DNA from: Ustulina deusta
Lineage: Eukaryota > Ascomycota > Sordariomycetes > Xylariales > Xylariaceae
DNA: 64,000 nt
Direction: 5' to 3'
Assembly: GCA_023159155.1 (NCBI GenBank)
Contig: JAJNNX010000007.1
Location: 1,116,001-1,180,000, forward strand
Part shown: positions 55,452 through 64,000 of the stretch, one piece after another
Layout: the number at the start of each line of letters is the position of its first letter
How positions within the stretch are numbered: the stretch's first letter is position 1
Made by a program: the position numbers and the translations under genes
The notes under the pieces: model-generated
Told to the model about the DNA's origin: nothing
The model's input: the letters and a program-made list of their open reading frames with translations, nothing else
Database searches by the model: none

Positions 55452-57372
55452 CTAATTAGTAGTTATAAAAATATTTTAAAAAAAATCGCAAAAACATACT
55501 ATAGATTAGCAAAAGTAAAAATAGAGTCGAACCTATTTAGATAGGTTTTTATATTATATTTCAAAATCTTTATTATATAACTATTACTTTTCTACAAAAT
55601 AGCAATAGTAATACTATACAAAATAAAATAAATATTCTATACTATAGGTTACTAAATATACTTACTTATTATAAAAAAAATAAAAAAGATCTAATCTTTA
55701 ATATATAAATATTAACTTTTTATAAAAAATATAAAAAATACTATATAAAAAAAACAAAAATAACATATAATTATATTACTTCTAACTATACTACTATATA
55801 ATAGCTAAACAATATTTTTTTTTTAATTTTTTTACTATAGTATTATACCTATTATACAAAACTATAAAAACTACTAAAACATATTTCCGATTTATATATA
55901 ACAAGCTTGCTTTAGAACTTAATATTAACTTTAAAAATATAAAAAATATATTTAACTTCTAATATTAGGGCCAACCAATCGATTTAAATATAGCATTAAA
56001 AGTAATTTTTAATATATACGTAGCTTTTTAAATTACAAAATATAACTATATAATTAATAATAAATAAATATTTTAAAAAATATATAAAGAAAATTTTATA
56101 AAATAAGAACTTAAATACTTTGTATAACTTTATATAAATATTTATATAAAACTTTCTAAAGCTATTATATATAAAAAAATATAGCTATAAAGCAACCTAA
56201 GTATATATATAAAAAACCTTGCTTAAATTACATAAAAAGAATTTAAACTTATTAAAAACTTTCTAAAACTATTAGTTATTTAATTTACCTTTACTCCTAT
56301 TATATAATAACTTTTAGTTTCTTTTATACTAAGTTAACAATTTTGGCCTACTCTTTAGCTTACTCCTATATTTTGGCATACCTTAGCCCTTATACTTATT
56401 ATATAAATAGAAATAGAACTAGAGATTAAATAACTAGAACTTATATAGCTTAGACCTTTAAAAAACATATAATTCCAAACCTCTAAGGATTAGACCCCCT
56501 ATCTACCTATATAATCTACTATTAAGTTTTAGAATATTTCTAAATATGCATATAAATATATAACAAAAATAGGTTATAAACCAAACTTTTAACTTATATA
56601 TAAATACCTTATTATTTATAACTTTTTTTAGATTTTATTATAACAAGTATACCTTTATATAATATTAAACCCTATAACAAGCAACCTATTTCTGGACCTA
56701 TTTTTTATAAAGATTATATAAAACAGAATAATCCTTTCTAAAAAGTACACAATTTTTTAAAAGATATAAAAAAAAAAAAAAAACTATATAGGCAAGCTAT
56801 ACAACCTTTTATATAATAAAGCATGCCTGTTTATAAATATATACTAACAACTTAAAATTATAAAGAACTAATACTATATAATATTTCTAATAATTCTTAA
56901 AAGTTATATAAAAAATTATTTTATATATTAGATTAGACCTAAAAAAACCTAACATAAAATCTACTATATAATAAATACTTACTTTAATACTAATATAAAC
57001 TATAGTTAGTAGTAGGCTAACTAGACTATAATTATATTTATATAAATAAAAAAAAAATATTTAGATTTAGTATTGCACAAAATATTAGATCTTATAATTA
57101 ACAAGCTCTTAAAAGCATAACAAATATTTAGTACAAATTACCAAAAAGAAATCTAGCTAAGTATAACAATTATATAAGTATACTAAAAGGTCCTAGAATT
57201 AGCTATAGCCCTTATATTTTAGAAGCTAACAAGCAAAGGTTTTTTTTCGGACTTTTAAGCATATATTTAAATAGTATTAAATAACGTACTAAAAAGCTTC
57301 GTATAAAAAAACAACAATACCTACTTTATTAATAAGAAATATAACTAAAGCTATTATATAAAAGGCTAATAA
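55452..57372. other. AT-rich repeat-derived sequence, unassigned
   Basis: About 1.9 kb of RIP-like sequence. It could be the internal part of the element headed by the LTR at 55150, but no gag or pol motif was readable on either strand. Confidence 0.45.
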
Positions 57373-57758
57373 TGCAGTAAGGCTGGTGCGCGCGTACAGG
57401 AGACAGGTCCTTAGTCATGGAATAGAACGTATTCTTGGAGACCTCGGAGATTATAGGGCTAAAAGTATAAAAAACGCGCGTTTTTATTTAAAGCTATAAA
57501 AGACTTCTTTTTTATGCAGCAGACAACAGATAATTATTACGGAATATTAAATAGGAGTTAGGAATTTGTTTTTATTAATTGATTATTGCGTTTTTATTTA
57601 TAATTACAAATTAGATTTTAACCTAATATGTATAAAGATCTGCAAATTGGAAGACATAATCTAATATAAGTTAATTAAGTAAGTTTAGTTAGTTTAAGTA
57701 TATAATACGCCGATTAGAAGCCCTGCTTTATTTTATTAATATTTTTGGTAAGGCAACA
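57373..57758 (+). repeat. LTR-like segment, probable 5' LTR of the Gypsy relic
   Basis: Starts TGCAGTAAGGC and ends GGTAAGGCAACA, a TG...CA segment of 386 bp. The stretch 57376-57480 keeps far more G and C (GGTGCGCGCGTACAGG) than its surroundings. It precedes the gag-pol remnant on the same strand. A matching 3' copy is not in the window, so the limits are inferred from the ends only. Confidence 0.5.
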
Positions 57759-59357
57759 AAAATCAATATTACTTAATGCTCTTCGGAGCACAACCTATAA
57801 TTAGAAACCAATACTTCTAGCTAATACACCCAACATACAAAGACTAACCACTAATCACGCTAATTAGTTGTATTCCCTTTAACAAATCTTTACGCAAAGC
57901 TAAACTTCTAATATAATTCAATAATGCAACACAAAAATAACAAAAAACCAACCATAATAGAAATTAAATAAACATAAAGCATTAATAGAACTATTGTTTT
58001 TAGAACAACCAACCATAAAAACACTAACAGTACTACACTACTTTTATTAGATCTGCAAAAAAAACACAAAACCTAACTATAGTTATATTAAAAAAGCTAA
58101 TATATTTGCTAAACTTAAATATATATAAGCTTTTAATAAAAAACCTACAAAAGTACTACGCTAATTACGTATGCTTATATAGCAATAAAAACTATAGAAC
58201 ATTAAACAAAAAAATATTATTAAAACCTAAAAACTATTGTTCTATTTCTAAAACATTTATTATTTTATTACTCCTATATATTAATAGTTCTGATTAGCAA
58301 CCTAGAATAAATAACCTAAACGTTCCAAAACAACCGTAAAACCTTAAGCTTCTTTTGACAGGGTCTACCCTAAACATTCCAATTATAAATATACCTATTT
58401 CTAACACCATACCAACCAATAATCAGACTAGTAAATATTAGCTAGCCAGGCTTTTAATATCTATATAATTAGCCCTCAGAAGCACTACAGTTCTATATAT
58501 TATTAGTTTACCTATTCCTAATCCTGCATCCCGCCCTTAGAACTAATTTAATAAAAAGAACATAACTAAATAGCTTTGCGGAATAAAAAGACTTTTTAAG
58601 TTATACAAACTTCTATAAGCCAAATAAGTTAATTAGTTACTATACTAGACAAAAACTATAATTAAGAAACATATAGTCCAATATATTATTAGTTCCTGTA
58701 CTAATTAAAATCAAACTATTATAAGCTTAAAATAAAAATATAAAATAATTAATTTTAAGCAAACCTAATTACAAAAAAGATAACTTATTAAGCTTTTTCT
58801 AAGTATTAAAACAATTTTTTAAAATTATATTTAATTTTTCTTTAAATATATAGCTTTAGTTAATAAATTTAGCTAAGAAATCTTTTTAATACTTAAAAAG
58901 TTTTATTTATATAACCTAGTTAAATCAATCTTTTTTAATTACTTTAAAAGTATTTTTAACAAATATAAAATTACTAAAGATAACTTATAACAAAAAGAAT
59001 ATACTAATACTATAAATATTTTCAAACAATAAACTAATTTAAAATCTTTTCTTTAGCTATAAATAGCAATATTAAGTTTTTTAAATAATACTACCAGCCT
59101 AGAACTATTACTAAATATACCTTTTTACTTTATTTAGTAAGCTATATAAGCACAACTGTTCTAAGCTTTACTAGTTGTTCCCCTAAACTAGCCACTTATA
59201 ACCACCTTTTTTATTATGCTTTTAATAGTTTATATATATATAGACCTAATAATTAAACAATTAATAACTAAAATAAAAAACCTTTCTATCTATAATACTT
59301 AAATAACTAAAGCAATAATTAAAATAATACAATCACTAACTAACCGGAATTAATACT

Positions 59358-62300
59358 ATGCCCCCCTTAGTTAAATGTTCTACTAGAAAATCAGCCAGTA
59401 AAGCAGGCAGCAATACAAAAATAGCCAATTTGGAGCTTTTGCCACCCAAGCACAATAATTAAACCCCTAGAGGTATAACTAATTAGGCAGCTAGAATAAT
59501 TTTAGAAGCACTAGTAATAATCTATATAAATACTAATCTTATAGAGCTAAAGATTATATATAACAAAGCTATAAATTAAAAAAAAGAATAAAAAACTTTA
59601 GAGCTTTATATAAAAAATATAACTTTAGAGCCTAGTATATTAGTTCACTATACGCACTTTAGCATATTTGCTTGCTTATAGTTAACCCGGATAAAATATC
59701 AAAAAAAAAAATAAAAATAGATTTATACCCCCAGCCTTAATATAGATTTATTATAACTGCTTTAGTAAATACCTCCCAGTAGTTCTAGCAGCCTATAAAG
59801 CTTTATATAAATTTAACTATATTTTAAAAAATCTAGAATTTGAAAACAAAACCTAATTATAGAACCTAGGACTTAGCAAAAATAAAAATACTTCGAACAA
59901 CCTAGTCCAACTACCCGTTTTAATACTTAAACAACTAATTATAACTAATTAGCCCAACTTTAGGGTAAGATTCTAAGCTAACTTAGTTTTTATAAAACAA
60001 TAAAAGCTTAATATTCTAGCCAGAAAAAACTACCTAGAATTCTAATATAATAAACAGCAAGAATACTAGAATAAGCAAAAGTTTATAGTACTAAAAGCAA
60101 TTAATTAAGTTGCTCTTTCAAATAACTTATTAATGCTTATAGTTCCGGACCTTATTAATATATTTAATATATAAGCCTATATAAAAGCTATAATAGCAAA
60201 AAAAAAACGCCTAAATAAAAAAAATAACACTATGCCTAAAACCTATAATATTACTCAACCCTACAAAATAATTAGTGCTATAATAAATATAAGTACTAAT
60301 TAGTAAGTACCCTCACCTGTTTTAGGAATAGAAAAACGCTAGGTATTTTTTAATAAAATTAATAATTTATTTAAAACTAAAATAAGGTTAATTTAGGGAG
60401 AGCTGCTAGGTTTATTTCTTAATACATCAGAATTATTTATAGTATAGGCCTTTAAAATAAAACAGATATTAAGCAAAAAAACAATTAGATTAAATTAACT
60501 AAATAAACTTAAGTTTAAAGCAAATAATTAATAAATACTAAATATACTTACTTTAGAAATTAATAATATATATATAACGCTGCAAAAATCTATAAAAAAA
60601 GTCTATAAAACTTTTTAAATAAATATACTTCTACGGAACATAAAAAACTATATAAAAACTACACCTAAAATTATAGTAAGAATTAAGAAATTACTAAAAA
60701 ACTTACTAATTACCGGACTTCTTAATACTAGCGCTTAATCATATATTCTAGTAAAAAGTTATATTAAAAATAACTAATTTTCTATAATTAATACTCAAAT
60801 AATTTAAAATAAATATTTTATTAAACTAGAAGTACTCCTACAATTATATAAAAAAATTATTGTTTAGTTAGTATGGATTGCTAGGAAGTATATATAAGCT
60901 GTTCCTATATATATAGTTCTAGATAGAAAAGCAGTTGCCCCCTTGTTCCTAGGAATAAATTTTCTAAGGATTATAAACTATGTTTTCTATTTTAAGAATT
61001 TAGTTTTAATAGCTATATTTACTTTTGGTAATATACGTATTATTGCTTCTGCAACCCTGCCTATTTAATTATACCTTTATAACAAATTAGTAATTAGAAC
61101 TATAGAAAACTAATAGCTATTTATATATAAAGAACTGCTATAAATAGCTATAATTAGTTTTTAATTAATATTTAAATCTTACTTTTATTATATGCTGCTA
61201 GAGTGACTTTTAACTTAGCACTAAACTTAAATAATAAAATTATATAGAAATACTTTTGTAACGCTGATTAGCTACCTACGAACCGTATAAACCAAATATT
61301 AGAGCTAAACAATAATACTTCTTTTATAGGTGCTCTGTTAGACAATAAATTCCTAATAGTTTTTAGAACTATTATTTATAGAGCTATAAAAGAAGCAAAA
61401 AAAACAAAAATCTTAAAAGCTAAACAGATAGCGTTTTTTTTTTCCTTTATTTTAATATTTATAATATATAAGCCCAAATTAAAAAAAGTCTACCTAGTTA
61501 ATAATGCAAAACATAATAGTTCTATATCTCTAGGGTTAATTAATTAAAAAAAAAAGCTCTAGCAAAAGTATATAATTAGTACGAACCAGACAAGACGTCT
61601 AAAAAAGAAAGGATTTATTTAAATATCTACTTATGTTTTGCTATATAATTTAAAAAAATTTGATTAACTAAGGAACGCTTCTAAAAAATCAAAAAAATAT
61701 AAAAACATTAGAACTTACTAATTAAAAAAAAGAGCTCTTAGTTAAAGTGCTATATAAATATAAAATAGCTTTAGCTTAAGATTTTAGCAAGATCGGAAAA
61801 ATATATAATAAAATTGCACTACTATATAAGATCTAGATAATACTATATAAAGCTTAGCAAGCAAAAGGAATCCTTATCTTTGCACTACTATAAAAAAAAG
61901 TATTAAATATATTTAAAACTTAACTTATAAACAATATATTAAAAAAAAAATATAGTATATATTAGAATATATAGTTTGTAGTAGAAAAAAAAAATAAAAA
62001 GCTTAGACTAATTAACTCTATTACTAAACTAAATATAATTATAATCTAAAATACCTTTTTATTAAAAAGCTGCAATAAATTTGCTAAAAAATTTGCTATA
62101 TATAAAATCTTATTAGTAATTAATTTCTTTTCTAGATATGATTAAATATTTTTGTTTTTTTTTAGTTAAGCGCTAATAGTTTTTTTTATATTACTTAGAA
62201 TTCTATAAATAATAATACTTTTTTAAGGCGTAACAAATTTAGTAGCTTACTTTTTTAGGGTAGTTAGCCGAATATTGTATAATATTATACCTAGAAAATA

Positions 62301-63190
62301 CAAACTATTCTTTAATAATATAAGAGTTAAAAGGTTTATTATTTGTTATAATAATTAAAAAGTTACCCCTAGTGTACAGCAATTTATTTTTGAACATATT
62401 AAAAATATTAATGTAGTTTTGCTAAATTTTGAATTAGTAAATATTACTACAAATAATATTAAAAACAAATAATGTAAGCTAATAGTAATACTAGTTGGAT
62501 ATTTCTATAGAACTAATAGCTGCAAACCTATAAGGGCCAAAATATTTAAAATTCTAGAATAAACAGCGTATAGCAATATTATAAAAATAAGAGCTTTTTT
62601 AAAAATAAATAGTTATTATTAGATATAGATAAAAGTGTATGTTATAATAGCATTTCTATTAATTATATTTTTTTAGTATAATATTAAGTTTGTTTAGGGA
62701 AATAATTAAAAATAAGTAATAATAATATTATAATAAGTTTTAACGATTGCTTTTTGCTTGATTACCCTGGATTACAAAACTAAAAAAATCTAGCTAAAAG
62801 TTAACGCTTTAGGAAAAGGATAAGGCACTATATTTTGTTAATTAATTAAAAATAGAATATATTTGTTTAAATATAAGTTAGGAATTTAAAAAAAACTTAA
62901 ATTAAATTATAATATAACAAAAAAAGAGTGCTTAAAAGTTATTAAGGCCTTTTGCTAATTATAAAACTACTTATATAAGATTAGATTTTATCTAGAAATA
63001 GATATAAAAGTACTAATTGCTTAGCTAAACAATAGATTTTTTATATTACCTAGCGCAGTTTTAACCCAATAGGTTACTTTTATTAAAATATTTAACTTTA
63101 AATTGTACTATGTTTTTAGAAAAAAATATATAGCAGCAGACGGACTATTATATAAACTAGAAAAACTATTAAATAAGTTAGATAATTAAT
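59358..63190 (+). mobile_element. Ty3/Gypsy gag-pol relic (RIP-decayed)
   Basis: A gag-like frame starts at 59358 (M-P-P-L-V-K-C-S-T-R-K-S) and runs through stops at former CAA/CAG codons. Reverse transcriptase is clear at 62308-62319 (F-F-N-N, decayed F-x-D-D, then I-x-V-K-G). RNase H begins at about 62761 with I-T-L-D-Y-K-T and L-K-V-N-A-L-G-K-G (family D-A-S-x-x-G-W-G-A). It continues with N-Y-N-I-T-K-K-E-C-L (about 62905) and ends with Y-I-A-A-D-G-L near 63130-63150. The integrase region is not readable before the solo LTR interrupts at 63521. The copy is dead. Confidence 0.78.
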
Positions 63191-63520
63191 AGAAAAGAAA
63201 TATAGAAAATTTTATTAATTTCTAATTTTATATTATAATAGTTAAACTAATAATTGCCCCAAATACTACTGCTTTTTTTAAACTAGAGCAAAAATAATTA
63301 ATATACTTATAAGAGCTAGCAATATATCTTACTACTAGAAGTCTGTTTAATCATTTTATAATAGCAATACAGAAAAGAATTTATAAAAATTAAGCTTTTT
63401 AATTCTTTATTTATAAAAATTACTTCTAAAAAAAAATAAAATTACTATATTAGATCAAATATTATATTAATAATTTTAATAATTAAAAATGCCTTTTTTA
63501 AAAAAGCTATATATAACTAG

Positions 63521-63822
63521 TGTTGGAATAACTGGCATTGGTTACAACCTTATTGTGCAACTCGCATGGAGTGCGAGTTCACGCTCGGCTGTTGTACGGA
63601 TGCTAGCCGGACCTCGGCCGGACAAAGGGGACCTTATTTCCCCTTTGTTATGTTAGCTCGTACGATAGCGTGAGCTCTTATATAAATGTGAGAGACTTAT
63701 GCTTCGTACAAACATTCTTTTTTTTTTTTTTTTTTTATAGATGACATAGTACAATATATTGTATTCTGTCTATGCGTGTTATTTGTTTTACGTACGATAT
63801 ATCGTATATAGCCCATTTAACA
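63521..63822 (+). repeat. Young solo LTR, 302 bp, with 5-bp target duplication
   Basis: Starts TGTTGGAATAAC and ends CCCATTTAACA. Flanked on both sides by ACTAG (63516-63520 and 63823-63827), so it is a complete solo LTR. It keeps many G and C positions lost in the copy at 55150, so it is less mutated. It contains an inverted repeat TCCGG...CCGGA near 63605-63625 and a T run at 63718-63735. Confidence 0.85.
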
Positions 63823-64000
63823 ACTAGAATATTAAGGCTGGAACTTTATATACTATAGAATTACTGCCTAATACTACTAAAAAAACTTATACAAAAATAT
63901 TAAAAATGTTTTAAAAAGCTATAAGCTATACTAATAAATATAAAACAGGCGATCTAGAGAAAAACACTACTATAATAAAGCTAGAGATATACTTACAAGC
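63823..64000. other. AT-rich sequence after the solo LTR
   Basis: Begins with the second ACTAG. A weak + strand frame (L-L-P-N-T-T-K-K-T-Y) may belong to the interrupted older element. Cut by the window end. Confidence 0.4.

Noticed and set aside
60790..60960. Possible Gypsy aspartic protease
   Set aside because: The frame reads I-N-T-Q where D-T/S-G is expected, and Gln is not a RIP product of the Gly codon, so the motif is not supported.
55150..63822. The two 302-bp LTRs as ends of one 8.7-kb element
   Set aside because: The right copy has its own ACTAG duplication on both sides, the left copy has no matching flank, and a different LTR-like segment and a Gypsy pol lie between them.
1..64000. 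CRISPR arrays, operons, bacterial promoters
   Set aside because: No regularly spaced repeats with unique spacers; gene structure is eukaryotic with spliceosomal introns.

Overview
The window reads as nuclear DNA of a filamentous ascomycete (Pezizomycotina, probably Sordariomycetes-like). The evidence is short 50-170 bp GT-AG introns with CTAAC-type branch points, fungus-specific protein families, and two very AT-rich blocks whose transposon relics carry the C:G to T:A decay expected of repeat-induced point mutation (RIP). Three compartments are visible: an AT-rich repeat block (1-9009), a gene island of normal composition (about 9010-51730), and a second AT-rich repeat block (about 51730-64000).

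Left block: the RNase H end of a Ty1/Copia element (1 to about 770), about 1.8 kb of unassigned AT-rich sequence, then a nearly complete Tad1-type LINE on the + strand (2567-9009). Endonuclease, reverse transcriptase, RNase H and the C-terminal Cys/His segment can still be read through many RIP stops. It ends in an (AATC)8 tail and is flanked by a 16-bp target-site duplication (2551-2566 and 9010-9025). Its 3' end is the border of the gene island.

Gene island, left to right: a DUF7587-like gene with one in-frame TGA (9267-10571); a secreted PAF-acetylhydrolase-like hydrolase (-, 11155-12258); a two-exon secreted protein of unknown function (-, 13236-14337); a gene-poor stretch with a 55-aa Lys-rich ORF (17891-18058) and a decayed VPS54 relic (19677-21203); a 1072-aa ankyrin protein with an F-box-like start (-, 21713-24931); a decayed 2EXR gene (25389-25939); a glutaminyl-peptide cyclotransferase-like M28 protein (28371-29625); oligosaccharyltransferase subunit Swp1/ribophorin II (31337-32609, four exons) convergent with a choline/ethanolaminephosphotransferase (-, 33464-34979, four exons); a GPI-anchored Cys-rich surface protein (-, 36405-37136, three exons); a divergent pair consisting of a membrane-anchored fungal protein (-, 39651 to about 40978) and a trypsin-like protein with a C-terminal Cys/His region (+, 41155-43500); a small secreted protein with an ADP-ribosyltransferase-like N-terminus (46583-47340); a conserved fungal protein of unknown function (48051-48767); and a class I SAM methyltransferase (-, 50215-51228).

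Right block: a RIP-decayed Fot1/pogo DNA transposon with long terminal inverted repeats and TA flanks (52260-54119), a heavily mutated 302-bp LTR (55150-55451), an LTR-like segment (57373-57758) followed by a decayed Ty3/Gypsy gag-pol (to about 63190), and a younger 302-bp solo LTR (63521-63822) with its own ACTAG duplication.

Housekeeping genes (OST subunit, phospholipid synthesis, QC) sit in the middle of the island. Secreted, surface and fungus-restricted genes and pseudogenes lie around them towards the repeat blocks, a layout like other RIP-compartmentalised fungal genomes. No operons, CRISPR arrays or convincing RNA genes were seen. Exon joins given here are read from splice-site and frame agreement and have not been tested against transcripts.
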